The notes beneath the pieces are model-generated. The model was not told the origin of the DNA and ran no database searches. It saw only the letters and a program-made list of their open reading frames with translations. Positions 8,461 to 17,905 of a DNA stretch of 64,000 nucleotides are shown one piece after another. The first letter of the stretch is position 1; each line of letters opens with the position of its first letter. The DNA lies in the NCBI GenBank assembly GCA_964429915.1, contig CAYSDZ010000015.1:1-64000 (forward strand), in the 5' to 3' direction. The translations under genes and the position numbers were made by a program. This DNA is from Alteromonas_F sp964429915 (lineage in GTDB: Bacteria > Pseudomonadota > Gammaproteobacteria > Enterobacterales > Alteromonadaceae).

Positions 8461-9126
8461 ATGCTTTCAAAAATCACTGCTCTGCTGACAAAAAATCGTG
8501 CGGCTCTTTCCGCAGATTCGAAAACGCAAGAGCAATCAGTCTCTGTGTGGGAAGACACAGGTCAAGTATATTATTTGGAAAATACTTTAAAGCTGACCTA
8601 CCAAGCAAAATGCGGTGAGATTGTGATGGAAAAACTTAACATTAAGGATTTACCTTCGATTTTGGCAGATATAGAGCGTATTCCAGAAAACTCTCCTTTA
8701 TCCCGCGCCGTTATCGCAGAACAACGTTCAGTGTTCAGTCTGTCACTCTGCGCCGTAACTTGGCAGAAAAAACAGGACAGCACACGTATAAAAGCCATAC
8801 CTCAAGCAGCAACCTTACGCAGTCCCACTCATTGTTTTAGTCGCTCGCAGGCTGTATTTAGACATGCTTGTTTGCTCGAACACGACGACTTACTCTCCCC
8901 GTCGACTCATGCAGGCAAAGAAGGGGTGTTTACTTACAATCGTATTTCTGTAGAGCAGTTCACTACACAAATCACCAATGCGAATAAACGTTTAGGCGAA
9001 CAGTATCGAAAAGCGATCAGTGTGAATCCTGAAAATTTTGATACTGCGTTTACACAAAACGAACAAAACGAGTTGGAAAAGCTGATTAACCTTGCACCCA
9101 GTAATAAAAGCATTAGCCGCGACTGA
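8461..9126 (+). CDS. Protein of unknown function
   Basis: 221 residues, no signal peptide, no transmembrane segment, and no domain I recognise. It has a mixed sequence with four cysteines (in QAKCGE, SLCAVTW, THCFSRSQ and HACLLEHDDL) and a charged C-terminal helix region. It stands alone between the AttH-like operon and a lipoprotein gene; a ribosome-binding site (GAGGGGATC) precedes the ATG. The open frame has codon use like its neighbours, so I think it is real. Confidence 0.55.
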   Translation: MLSKITALLTKNRAALSADSKTQEQSVSVWEDTGQVYYLENTLKLTYQAKCGEIVMEKLNIKDLPSILADIERIPENSPLSRAVIAEQRSVFSLSLCAVTWQKKQDSTRIKAIPQAATLRSPTHCFSRSQAVFRHACLLEHDDLLSPSTHAGKEGVFTYNRISVEQFTTQITNANKRLGEQYRKAISVNPENFDTAFTQNEQNELEKLINLAPSNKSISRD

Positions 9127-9200
9127 ACTATAAAACGTTATTCGTTATCTAAAGCTGGTATTTCTCAGTTATTTTTAAACCTGAATTCAAGAGGATAACG

Positions 9201-9584
9201 ATGTTGAAAAGAATCGCATGTGGTTTTTGTATATTGTTGGTATCTGCCTGCTCAACTTTGCCTACACCCAGTCAAGAAGAAACTGCGGATTACGGCAGTT
9301 ATCCCGACAATTATCAAAATGTGGCTAAAGCTTATTTGATGAAAGAGCTACGCGATCCCTCAACCATCGAAATCGGTGAGATAACACGACCCAAAAAGCA
9401 ATGGATTGGCGATAAATTTACTGGCGTGAAATACGGATATTTAGTTTGCGCTAAGGTAAATTCAAAAAACCTTTTGGGAAAGATGACCGGATATCGTTCT
9501 GATGCGGTGCTTATTCGTGATGGTGTGGTGATTGATCACGTGCAAAATGGCGAGTTATTTAGCGGCATAAAATTGTGTGATTAA
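9201..9584 (+). CDS. Putative lipoprotein
   Basis: 127 residues with a lipoprotein signal peptide whose lipobox is LVSAC, acylated cysteine near residue 17. The mature part has the pattern seen in small uncharacterised lipoproteins that carry a 'YxxxxLRDPSxxxI' segment followed by YGYLVCAKVNSKN and GYRSDAVLIRDGVVID. A good ribosome-binding site (AGAGGATAACG) supports the start. Function is unknown; probably attached to the outer membrane. Confidence 0.75.
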   Translation: MLKRIACGFCILLVSACSTLPTPSQEETADYGSYPDNYQNVAKAYLMKELRDPSTIEIGEITRPKKQWIGDKFTGVKYGYLVCAKVNSKNLLGKMTGYRSDAVLIRDGVVIDHVQNGELFSGIKLCD

Positions 9585-9662
9585 AAAATTTATTTTTTAT
9601 TGAACCTCATCGATTCATGACTTGCTCTTAGGCGTACATTTCATAAACAAACGAGCAAAGTC

Positions 9663-12600
9663 ATGATAGTGAATAAATCAGTACGTTTAGCGTTATCTGC
9701 TGCTGCAATTGCAGTATTAACAGCCTGTAGTGGCGATGATGGTGCAGTGGGACCCGCCGGTCCACAAGGTCCTCAAGGTGAACAGGGTCCTCAGGGTGAA
9801 CAAGGCCCAGCTGGTCCACAGGGACCCCAAGGTCCACAAGGTCCAGCAGGTGAAAATGCCAATAACTGTCCAACCATTGGTAACATTGTGCCTGTGGATC
9901 TTGGCGGCGATAACTGCGGTATCGGTGGTGTATTAACTGAAGATGGTATCTTATCTTCAAATCGCACTTGGTTCTTAGACGAAAGATTCCAGATTGGTAA
10001 CGACAACGCCTCTATCACGCTTGAAATTGAAGCGGGTACACAAATTCGCGGTTCAGACTCTGATCACGTATTGGTATGGCCTGGCTCTGCAATTGAAGCA
10101 AATGGTACCAGTGCTCAACCTGTACATTTTTTATCTGACGATTTAGGCGTAGATGGCTCAGGCGAGTGGGGTGGTTTGTTCCTTCGCGGCTTCAACGGCA
10201 TCTCTGGCGATGGCGCTCAAGGTGCGAACCGTTTAGATTACGTCGTGGTTGCAGAAGCGGGTGCTCCCGTATCGGTGACCATTGATGAGCAAACGGTAAC
10301 TTACAGCGACAACATCGTATTAAACGGTGTTGATAGCAGCACAACACTGACTTTCGTACAATCTCATAACTCAGCACGCGATGGCTTCCATATTCTAAAT
10401 GGTGATCCAAGAATGTCTTGGTTACTGGCAACCGGTGCGCAGCGTGACGGCGTGTGGTACCGCGATTTTAATGGTCTAATTAAAGACCTTCTTGTTGTTC
10501 ATAATCCTGATGCAGACGGTTCAACAGGACGTTCAGGTATTTATGCCAGCCGAACAGCAGAAGGTACGGCTAATCCTCGTATCGTAAACGCTACCTTGGT
10601 GGGTCGTGATAACGCAAGCACGCCTGCTGGTGAAGACGACAATGAATTCGGTATTTTGTTTGCTGATAACATTACTCAAGGTCGCTTTGGTAACATTTTA
10701 ATCGCTAACTTCAGAAATGGCTGTTACGAAGCCGATGACGGTGCAGACTTAAGTGCTATCGACACCAACGTACCTGGCCCTAACTATATAGACGGTATTC
10801 ACTGTGCAAACGAAGCAGGCCCTAATGGCATGAACTTCGGTGTTGTACGTGACGACGCCATCGGCTTCCCTGAGGGCACAGTTGCTGCGAACAATAGCAT
10901 CAATGCAAACGGTATTGTGTACTACAACGGTCAAGCGCAAGGCGTGACGTTCACCGGTGAATTTGCCGCCCGTGATTTCACTGCCGGTTGGTACTTAGAC
11001 AACATTGGCGGCATTCCAAATGGCCTTGCTGCTGATTCTACGTCACTTAATGCCTTCCTTGATGGTGACACTAATCAAGACGGCGTGGTAAATGGCGATG
11101 ACAACGGCAATCCATTCATTATTTCAGAAGCAAATGCCTTTAACCTTGATGTAGCTGGTGATACAGGCGGCTATGACTTGACCCACATCGGTTCTATTCG
11201 CAGTGGTTCGAACACGGGTAGTGTTCAGTTTAACGGCTGGACAGTGGCAACAGGCGCGAATGACGGTTTTGCAGTTCAAGAAAATGCGGCGTTACAAGGT
11301 ACGTCTGAATGCCCTGTAGAATTAGCAGGTGCAAGTGTTACTGCTCTAGAGCGAGCAGCAGGGCGTAACCGCTGTGAAATTTCAGGTGTAATTACTGGCG
11401 ATGCGTCTATTGCTAGCAATATAGATTGGTATCTGGAAGGTGCGGTACAAGTGGGCGACGAGTCTAACACTGCGTCATTAACGATTGCTTCAGGCACACG
11501 TATCAGTGGCGACAACGTTGACGCGACCGATTACTTGTTAGTATTCCCAGGTTCAAGCATCGATGCTCAAGGCACCAGCGCGCGCCCTGTTCGATTTACA
11601 TCTGACGATGCAGACATCACGGGTACTGGCGAATGGGGTGGTTTATTCCTCCGTGGCTTTAATGGCTTACCTTCTTTGACAGGGACACAAGGCGAAAACC
11701 GTTTAGATTACGTAGTCGTTGCTGAAGCTGGCGCAACAACCCCTGTAACGATTGATGGCGTAACAGTTAGTTACAGCGACAATATCGTAGTAAACGGTGT
11801 TGATAGCTCAACGACACTTACGTTCGTGCAATCGCACAACTCAGCAAGAGATGGTTTCCATATCTTGAATGGTGACCCACGTATGTCTTGGTTACTATCA
11901 ACTGGCGCAACACGCGATGGTTTGTGGTACAGAAACTTCAATGGTTTAGTAAAAGACTTGATGGTGATTCACAACCGCGATAGCGACAGCAGCACTGGAC
12001 GTGCCGGAATTTACGCCTCAGAAACGATATCAGGTGACTCAAACCCTCGTTTTGTTAACGTGTCACTGATTGGTCGAGACAGTTCTACTGTTCCAGCTGA
12101 AGCAGACGACAACGAATTTGGTATCTTGTTTGCCGACAATACTGATCAAATTCGTATGGCTAACGTGTTGATTACTGGATTCCGCAACGGCTGTTTTGAA
12201 GCGGATGACGGTGCAGACTTGAGTGCTATCGACACCACTACTCCTGGACCAAACTACTTAGACGGTGTTCACTGTGCAAACGAAACCGGTGCATTACCGA
12301 CAGCCTTTGGTGTAGTACGTGACGATGCAGTTGGCTTCCCAGCTGGCACGATTGCAGCGAACAACTCTAACGGTAACGGCTTGGTTTACTACAATGGCAC
12401 TAACGGCCAAGTGGTATTCACAGGTGAAATTGCAGAACGTGGAAATAACTTCACTGCAAGCTGGTATTTAAATAACATTCGCGGTATTTCTAACGGTTTA
12501 CTTGCTGATGTGAATGCGCTTAACGGATTCCTTGATGGCGATACCAACAACGACGGTGTGTTAGATGCATCTGACAATGGATCACCTTTCATTATCTCTG

Positions 12601-12764
12601 AAGCGAATCCATTTAACTTAGACGTTGCTGACGATACCTTCGGTTATGACTTAACGCATAACGGTGCGGTGAGAAGCGGTGGTATCTCTCCAAGCAATGT
12701 GCAGTTTGACAACTGGACTGTGTCTACAACACGTAGCTCAGGTTTCACAGTCAGACAGCCATAA
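9663..12764 (+). CDS. Large lipoprotein with collagen-like stalk and duplicated beta-rich module
   Basis: 1033 residues. The N-terminus is a lipoprotein signal with lipobox LTAC (Cys22). Residues 27-65 are thirteen Gly-X-Y triplets rich in GPQ and GEQ. Two homologous modules follow, about residues 69-549 and 550-1033, each starting with a cysteine-bounded segment and repeating landmarks such as GEWGGLFLRGFNG, NRLDYVVVAEAG, FVQSHNSARDGFHILNGD and NAxxGFLDGDTNxDG. Short alternating beta strands (ASLTIASGTRISG type) suggest a right-handed beta-helix. The DGDTNQDGVVNGDDNG segments look like calcium-binding aspartate loops. It is probably surface exposed, the triplet region acting as a stalk. It stands alone between its own start region and a terminator. 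Function is unknown. Confidence 0.85.
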   Translation: MIVNKSVRLALSAAAIAVLTACSGDDGAVGPAGPQGPQGEQGPQGEQGPAGPQGPQGPQGPAGENANNCPTIGNIVPVDLGGDNCGIGGVLTEDGILSSNRTWFLDERFQIGNDNASITLEIEAGTQIRGSDSDHVLVWPGSAIEANGTSAQPVHFLSDDLGVDGSGEWGGLFLRGFNGISGDGAQGANRLDYVVVAEAGAPVSVTIDEQTVTYSDNIVLNGVDSSTTLTFVQSHNSARDGFHILNGDPRMSWLLATGAQRDGVWYRDFNGLIKDLLVVHNPDADGSTGRSGIYASRTAEGTANPRIVNATLVGRDNASTPAGEDDNEFGILFADNITQGRFGNILIANFRNGCYEADDGADLSAIDTNVPGPNYIDGIHCANEAGPNGMNFGVVRDDAIGFPEGTVAANNSINANGIVYYNGQAQGVTFTGEFAARDFTAGWYLDNIGGIPNGLAADSTSLNAFLDGDTNQDGVVNGDDNGNPFIISEANAFNLDVAGDTGGYDLTHIGSIRSGSNTGSVQFNGWTVATGANDGFAVQENAALQGTSECPVELAGASVTALERAAGRNRCEISGVITGDASIASNIDWYLEGAVQVGDESNTASLTIASGTRISGDNVDATDYLLVFPGSSIDAQGTSARPVRFTSDDADITGTGEWGGLFLRGFNGLPSLTGTQGENRLDYVVVAEAGATTPVTIDGVTVSYSDNIVVNGVDSSTTLTFVQSHNSARDGFHILNGDPRMSWLLSTGATRDGLWYRNFNGLVKDLMVIHNRDSDSSTGRAGIYASETISGDSNPRFVNVSLIGRDSSTVPAEADDNEFGILFADNTDQIRMANVLITGFRNGCFEADDGADLSAIDTTTPGPNYLDGVHCANETGALPTAFGVVRDDAVGFPAGTIAANNSNGNGLVYYNGTNGQVVFTGEIAERGNNFTASWYLNNIRGISNGLLADVNALNGFLDGDTNNDGVLDASDNGSPFIISEANPFNLDVADDTFGYDLTHNGAVRSGGISPSNVQFDNWTVSTTRSSGFTVRQP
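9741..9857 (+). repeat. Collagen-like Gly-X-Y coding repeat
   Basis: Thirteen consecutive Gly-X-Y triplets, mostly GPQ, GEQ and GPA, inside the large lipoprotein. At DNA level the units GGTCCACAAGG and GGTGAACAGGG vary at third positions, so the array is not a perfect DNA repeat and has been kept at the protein level. Bacterial collagen-like regions can form triple helices, so this region may trimerise the lipoprotein. Confidence 0.88.
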
Positions 12765-12796
12765 GTAATACAGCTGATAAATCAAAAATCTAATAC

Positions 12797-12832
12797 CGAA
12801 GCCAGTTAGTGAATACCTAACTGGCTTTTTTG
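12797..12832 (+). terminator. Rho-independent terminator
   Basis: An inverted repeat, AAGCCAGTTAG and CTAACTGGCTT, around a 7-base loop and followed by TTTT. It lies 30-odd bases after the stop of the large lipoprotein gene and separates it from the lyase gene. Confidence 0.88.
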
Positions 12833-12905
12833 TATTTGCTTAATCGGTCTGTATTATACTAGAAGAAATTTGTATATATACGAGAAAGGATAGGACGTTT
12901 TACAT

Positions 12906-13820
12906 ATGGCCATATTTAATACAGAAACAAAGCTGTGCTTTATTCAACTCTCAGCGGCAATCACATTGGCTTTAACCAGTCAAGTCGGGATAGCTGCGGA
13001 CAAACTGAAAGTAGATGAATCGTTTGAAGATGGTGGTTGGAATGCTTCGAGTCCCCGTGGATTCACGCCGGGTAGAAACGAAGCACTACCTAAAAGATTT
13101 ATGTTCAATCAGCTACAAGGTGAACATGCATTTGCAATAGAAGATAAAATTGTTCGAGACGGAAAGTATTCCGCTAAGCTTGTTTGGCATCACCAGAATC
13201 CAGCAGCCTATAACGGTGATAAGAAAAAAATTGATAATGTCGACCGCAAAGCGATGTTCCATGGTTACAAAACCAAAGAAGTGATGGGCGCAGAGGCATG
13301 GTTTGGATTCAGTGTTTATTTCCCGAGCGAGGGTACTGCCACAGAAAAGAACGAATGGCTGTTCTTTCAAATACACGGTAGCGCTGACAAGCGTTTAAAA
13401 GAAAAATCACGCAACCCTCCGTTCAGCATTACCCTTACTAAAGATGGATTAGAGGGAAGCTATAAATGGGACCCAGACGAGCTAAGCAAAACCAGAACGG
13501 GAAAAGGAACAAAGTATTACACCATTCCTGGGGAAAAGTCGGATTATCTCGACCGTTGGGTCGATTTTGTTATGCACTTAAAAGTAGACTATTCAGAAGC
13601 GAAAACGGGCATTGTTGAGCTGTGGGTAGATGGTAAACAGGTATTAAACGAGCATAATATTCAGGTGGGATATAACGACGATAAAGGCATTTATCCTTCA
13701 TGGGGAATGTACTTTAATGGTAATTTAAAAGTAATGAAAAACGATCATTATTTATATCTTGATGCGGTAAAAATGGATGACGGTCCTACTGCAAGCTATG
13801 ACACGGTTGCGCCAAAATAA
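12906..13820 (+). CDS. Secreted polysaccharide lyase (heparin-lyase-I-like, PF14099 type)
   Basis: 304 residues with a signal peptide ending near GIAADKL. The mature chain has the beta-jelly-roll pattern of the PF14099 polysaccharide lyases: SFEDGGW, DGKYSAKLVWHH, EAWFGFSVYFPSE, EWLFFQIHGSADKRLKEKSR with PPFSITL, RWVDFVMHLKVDY, GIVELWVDGKQVL and IYPSWGMYFNG. These enzymes cleave uronic-acid-containing polysaccharides in the periplasm or outside the cell. The exact substrate cannot be read from sequence. It is not in an operon; a short promoter region with TATACT at 12854-12859 precedes it. Confidence 0.8.
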   Translation: MAIFNTETKLCFIQLSAAITLALTSQVGIAADKLKVDESFEDGGWNASSPRGFTPGRNEALPKRFMFNQLQGEHAFAIEDKIVRDGKYSAKLVWHHQNPAAYNGDKKKIDNVDRKAMFHGYKTKEVMGAEAWFGFSVYFPSEGTATEKNEWLFFQIHGSADKRLKEKSRNPPFSITLTKDGLEGSYKWDPDELSKTRTGKGTKYYTIPGEKSDYLDRWVDFVMHLKVDYSEAKTGIVELWVDGKQVLNEHNIQVGYNDDKGIYPSWGMYFNGNLKVMKNDHYLYLDAVKMDDGPTASYDTVAPK

Positions 13821-13968
13821 GCAAATAAATCTAGATTGGGTATAGGCTGGGCTCTTCTTTTGGGGCTTATATCGTTTATTTCAAGCAGTGTATCTATGAA
13901 AACTTGAGTGTTGTGGCTTTTAAGGCGTATAACTTTCTTCTATTAAGTCTAATTAATAAGGAAAGTCA

Positions 13969-16900
13969 ATGAGCTTTAAAAGCCTGTTTGCTCTAATACT
14001 AAGTGCTGCCTGCCTTAGCCTTGGAGTCAACGCAAAAGAAAATGATGAATGGTTCTTACACAGTGCTATTTCACCCAATGGAAAGCAGATTGCTTTTTCT
14101 TATAAGGGCGATATTTATCTTGTACCGTCGAAAGGTGGAACTGCGAGACCGCTAACGATCCATAGCGCTTGGGAAGGGCATCCGGTTTGGTCAAAAGACG
14201 GTAAGCAACTTGCCTTTGCTAGTGACAGAACCGGAAATTTAGATGTCTTTGTTATGCCGTCCTTGGGTGGAAGTGCAACACGCTTAACGCATCATTCTGC
14301 TGGCGACATACCACAAGCTTTTATCAACGACGACAGCGAAATTATTTTCAGCTCTCCTCGAATGGATACCGCTGAATCGTCTATTCACCCCACATCGCGC
14401 ATGCCTGAAACCTATGCGGTAAATTTGCAAGGCGGTACGCCAAGAATGCTGACGACGATAGCAATGTCTGAACTAGATGTCAGTCCAAATGGAAAGCAGG
14501 TGGTGTATCGCAATGAAAAGGCGTATGAAAACCCGTTTAGAAAACACGATGTATCGTCTTTTGCGAGAGATGTGTTTGTGATGGAGCTTGCCTCAAATAA
14601 ACATACACAGCTAACTGATTTTGCAGGCGGAGACCACAGCCCTGTATTCAGCGATAACAACACCATTTTCTATACCTCAGAGCAAGAAACGGGCGTATTT
14701 AATGTTTGGAAAATGGATTTGGATGGCACCAAAAAACAGCAGGTAACGGACTTTAAGCAGCACCCCGTTCGTTCGTTATCAATCAGTGATAAAGGAACCT
14801 TGGCCTATGTGCATCACGGATCGATTTATGTTCAAAAAGGCAAAAAAAGTCAGCACCTTGATATCACTATTCAAAACGACAACCAAGAAAACGATATCGT
14901 GAATGTGAGTGTGGGCAGACAAATTTCAGAATTTTCGGTGTCGCCTGATGGAAAGGAAATTGCTTTTATTGCTAGAGGTGAGGTGTTTGTCACTAGCAAA
15001 GAATTTAAAACGACAGTACGCATTACCAACACACCTGGCATGGAAAGAGGTGTATCTTTTCACAAAGATGGACGTACCTTGCTTTACACTGCACAGCGCG
15101 ATGGTCGCTGGGGCTTGTATGAGACATCACTGCAAAACGAAGACGAGCCTTACTTCTTTGCTGCAACGACGTTTGAAGAACAAGCACTGTTAGTCACCGA
15201 TACCGACAGCTTTCAGCCAGTATATTCACCCGATGGTGAAAAGGTAGCCTTTCTCTCCTCTAGAGATGAAATACGGGTTATTGATCGTGCAACGAAAAAG
15301 GTCAATGTCGCGTTAGATAAACAATATAATTACAGTTATGCAGATGGCGATATTCAATTTTCATGGTCAGGTGACAGCCAATGGTTGACCGCCGACTTTG
15401 CAACAAATGGTCGATTGTTTGTTACCAATATCGGCGTTTTCCCTGCTGATGGTTCAACCAAACCTATTGATATTAGTTTATCGGGCTATGCTGATGCCGC
15501 GCCAGTTTGGAGCAAAAAAGATGATGTGGTGCTTTGGTCTAGCACGCGGTATGGTCAGCGTGATCACGGTTCTTGGGGTCGCGAGGCCGACGTCGTGGCT
15601 GCGTTTTTAACTCAAGATGCGTTTGACAAATTCAGCTTAGACAAAGAAGAATATGCGCTTAAGCAAGAGTTAGAAAAGAAAGCCAAGAAAGCCAAGAAAG
15701 CTAAAAAGGATAAAGCTTCTAAAGAAGAAAAGTCCGATAATGAAGCAGAAAAAGACGAATCTAGCACTGATACTGAAAACAAACCTAGCCTCGATATTGA
15801 GTGGGCGGAATTAGACGATCGCACTGTTCGTTTAACCATGCATTCTTCTGATTTGGGTGAGTTTTTCCTTACTGAAGACGCCAGTTCGCTTTATTACTTG
15901 TCTCGTTTTGAAAAAGGTTTTGACTTATGGCAGCACAATATTCGTGAGAAAAGCACCAAGCTCGTCGCTAAATTGAATGCTCGCAGAGCGTCAATTCAAC
16001 AGTCGCCAGACGGAAAGCATATTTATGTCCTAGCCGACGGTACACTGAAGAGCAGTAAGTTAGGTGGAAAGATTGCACTAAAAACGATAGGAACCAGTCC
16101 ATCAATGTCGTTAAACGCGGCGAAAGAACGCGATTATATTTTTGAATATGGCTGGCAAAAAATTAACGATAAGTTTTATAGAGAAGATTTCCACGGTATC
16201 GATTGGGATTTCATGCGTGAGTCATATGGTCGAAAACTGCCGTCTATTGGGCATAATCGCGACCTCGCGAACTTATTTGCGGAAATGACAGGCGAACTTA
16301 ACGCCAGTCATATTGGCTCTTCCTACCGCCCTAGACCATCGCCACAAGACGACAATACGGGTCAATTAGGATTGCTATTCGATTTTGCAGATACAGCAAA
16401 TGGTCTAGTTGTAACAGAGGTGTTGAACAAAGGGCCTTTCGGGAAAGCAAGTAGTCAAGTAGAAGTAGGTGTAAAGTTAACTCATATAGACGGGGTTGCT
16501 TTAGATACAAAGACGAATCTGTTTGAACACTTAAACCGAACGGTCGGAAAACGCACAAGACTAAGCTTTATCAAGTCTGATGGAGACGCGTTTGAAGAAG
16601 TGATGAAACCTATTTCTAGAGGACAGCAAAGCGCACTTCTTTATCAACGATGGGTTGATTCTCGAGAAGCCTATGTTGAAAAAATATCGAATGGCCGCTT
16701 GGGTTATGTTCATATTCCCGCGATGAATGACCGAGCGTTTAGAAACGTCTATTCAAATTTACTGGGTAAGCATTTCAATAAAGAAGCCGTGGTTGTCGAC
16801 ACGCGGTGGAATGGTGGCGGCTGGTTACACAACGATTTGGCAAAGCTATTTTCAGGCAAAGAGTATTTCACCATGCACGTAAGAGGGCGCGAATACCATG

Positions 16901-17253
16901 GCGACCCGATGGATCAGTGGACCAAGCCCAGTGTGCTAGTAGTGAATGAAGGCAATTACTCTGATGGCCATGCGATTGCATATACTTATGAAGAATTAGG
17001 TTTAGGAGATATCGTTGGTATGCCTGTTCCTGGTACGATGACAGCGGTTTGGTGGTCAACGTCAATTTCAGGTGACATCCGAATAGGTGTGCCTCAAGTA
17101 GGTGTGAAGTCACCCAAAGGTGAGTATTTGGAAAACAACCAAGTTGAGCCTACTTACAAAATAAATAATACGCCAAACGATTTAATTGACGGTGAAGACA
17201 AGCAGTTAGATAAGGCGGTTGAAGTGTTATTTAACACATTAAGTCAACAATAA
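13969..17253 (+). CDS. Tricorn-protease-like S41 peptidase
   Basis: 1094 residues with a signal peptide (ALILSAACLSLGVNAKE). The first two thirds contain repeated beta-propeller blades (SPNGKQIAFSYKGDIYLV, WSKDGKQLAFASDR, SPDGKEIAFIARGEVFV). A lysine and glutamate-rich linker (KAKKAKKAKKDK) follows near residue 565. The last third has a C1 helical domain with LFAEMTGELNASHIG, a PDZ domain (GLLFDFADTANGLVVTEVL) and an S41 catalytic part with VVVDTRWNGGGW and NEGNYSDGHA, whose Ser-Asp matches the tricorn nucleophile. Family members trim peptides; this one is exported, so it may digest periplasmic peptides. AAGGA stands 7 bases before the ATG. Confidence 0.92.
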   Translation: MSFKSLFALILSAACLSLGVNAKENDEWFLHSAISPNGKQIAFSYKGDIYLVPSKGGTARPLTIHSAWEGHPVWSKDGKQLAFASDRTGNLDVFVMPSLGGSATRLTHHSAGDIPQAFINDDSEIIFSSPRMDTAESSIHPTSRMPETYAVNLQGGTPRMLTTIAMSELDVSPNGKQVVYRNEKAYENPFRKHDVSSFARDVFVMELASNKHTQLTDFAGGDHSPVFSDNNTIFYTSEQETGVFNVWKMDLDGTKKQQVTDFKQHPVRSLSISDKGTLAYVHHGSIYVQKGKKSQHLDITIQNDNQENDIVNVSVGRQISEFSVSPDGKEIAFIARGEVFVTSKEFKTTVRITNTPGMERGVSFHKDGRTLLYTAQRDGRWGLYETSLQNEDEPYFFAATTFEEQALLVTDTDSFQPVYSPDGEKVAFLSSRDEIRVIDRATKKVNVALDKQYNYSYADGDIQFSWSGDSQWLTADFATNGRLFVTNIGVFPADGSTKPIDISLSGYADAAPVWSKKDDVVLWSSTRYGQRDHGSWGREADVVAAFLTQDAFDKFSLDKEEYALKQELEKKAKKAKKAKKDKASKEEKSDNEAEKDESSTDTENKPSLDIEWAELDDRTVRLTMHSSDLGEFFLTEDASSLYYLSRFEKGFDLWQHNIREKSTKLVAKLNARRASIQQSPDGKHIYVLADGTLKSSKLGGKIALKTIGTSPSMSLNAAKERDYIFEYGWQKINDKFYREDFHGIDWDFMRESYGRKLPSIGHNRDLANLFAEMTGELNASHIGSSYRPRPSPQDDNTGQLGLLFDFADTANGLVVTEVLNKGPFGKASSQVEVGVKLTHIDGVALDTKTNLFEHLNRTVGKRTRLSFIKSDGDAFEEVMKPISRGQQSALLYQRWVDSREAYVEKISNGRLGYVHIPAMNDRAFRNVYSNLLGKHFNKEAVVVDTRWNGGGWLHNDLAKLFSGKEYFTMHVRGREYHGDPMDQWTKPSVLVVNEGNYSDGHAIAYTYEELGLGDIVGMPVPGTMTAVWWSTSISGDIRIGVPQVGVKSPKGEYLENNQVEPTYKINNTPNDLIDGEDKQLDKAVEVLFNTLSQQ

Positions 17254-17280
17254 GCGATAGGCACTTTTGCTCTTACATTG

Positions 17281-17314
17281 AAAAGCGCTGATTATTTAGT
17301 CAGCGCTTTTTTTT
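17281..17314. terminator. Bidirectional terminator embedded in the end of the IalB-like gene
   Basis: The arms AAAAGCGCTGA and TCAGCGCTTTT enclose a short AT loop, with a T tract on the right and an A tract on the left. It ends the tricorn-like gene. The stop codon and the last codons (K-K-S-A-D) of the converging IalB-like gene lie inside the same hairpin, so one structure probably serves both. Confidence 0.85.
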
Positions 17315-17778
17315 AAGATCAAATCCATTACCGATTCTATACCTAGGGTTGAGAACTGAATTTCGTTTTCTTGTTCTTTTGAAAAGAAAAATCTGACCTT
17401 AAGTGTTTTATTACTAAACAATTCGTCTTTTAGTGCTTTATCAATAGGGATTAGCACCGAGCACCCATTAGGAATACACACGGTCATTGGAAAGGTGTTT
17501 CTGAAAGAGCCAATATCGACACTTACGCCAGGGGGTAAATACACGCCAAGAGGGAATATGAGTCGAAAGATCAGTGCATCTGAACCCTTCACTTTGCTGA
17601 TCATACCCGTGTATTTAGTATTCTGATTTGTATCAGCAAGTTGCTGAGTAGCAATACATTGCTGATCATCACAGCTTAATCGCCAATCTTGAAATATTTG
17701 CTGAGTTTGTGCTATCGACATTGAACTGGCTGAATAGAGCGCCAGCCCCATCATTAAACGTTTTAGTGCTAACAACAT
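17296..17778 (-). CDS. Invasion-associated locus B (IalB)-like secreted protein
   Basis: 160 residues with a signal peptide (GLALYSASSMSIAQT). The mature part has the IalB-family layout: FQDWRLSCDDQQCIATQ with a cysteine pair, IFPLGVYLPPGVSVDIG, then MTVCIPNGCSVLIPI with the second cysteine pair, and a closing beta region. Four conserved cysteines suggest two disulfides in the periplasm. The family name comes from Bartonella; no invasion role should be assumed in a marine bacterium. GAGGTAGAGAAAC precedes the start. The gene converges on the tricorn-like gene with a shared terminator. Confidence 0.82.
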   Translation of the reverse strand: MLLALKRLMMGLALYSASSMSIAQTQQIFQDWRLSCDDQQCIATQQLADTNQNTKYTGMISKVKGSDALIFRLIFPLGVYLPPGVSVDIGSFRNTFPMTVCIPNGCSVLIPIDKALKDELFSNKTLKVRFFFSKEQENEIQFSTLGIESVMDLILKKSAD

Positions 17779-17828
17779 GTTTCTCTACCTCCTTATAAGT
17801 AATGTCATTTTACGGGTAAATTTAATCA

Positions 17829-17877
17829 TAAAAAAACACCAGCACTTTACAAATTATTTGCAAAGAAACTGGTGTTT
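17829..17877 (-). terminator. Terminator of the PEP-CTERM-like protein gene
   Basis: A long hairpin with outer arms AAACACCAG and CTGGTGTTT and a partly paired inner stretch, followed on the minus strand by a run of seven T. It lies just downstream of the stop of the leftward secreted-protein gene. Confidence 0.75.
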
Positions 17878-17905
17878 CAAACGCTTAAAAATAGCAGATC
17901 AGCAT

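Noticed and set aside
9661..9960. Minus-strand open frame of 99 codons opposite the collagen-like region
   Set aside because: It is the complement of the Gly-X-Y repeats, rich in histidine, leucine and aspartate by codon mirroring, and has no ribosome-binding site.
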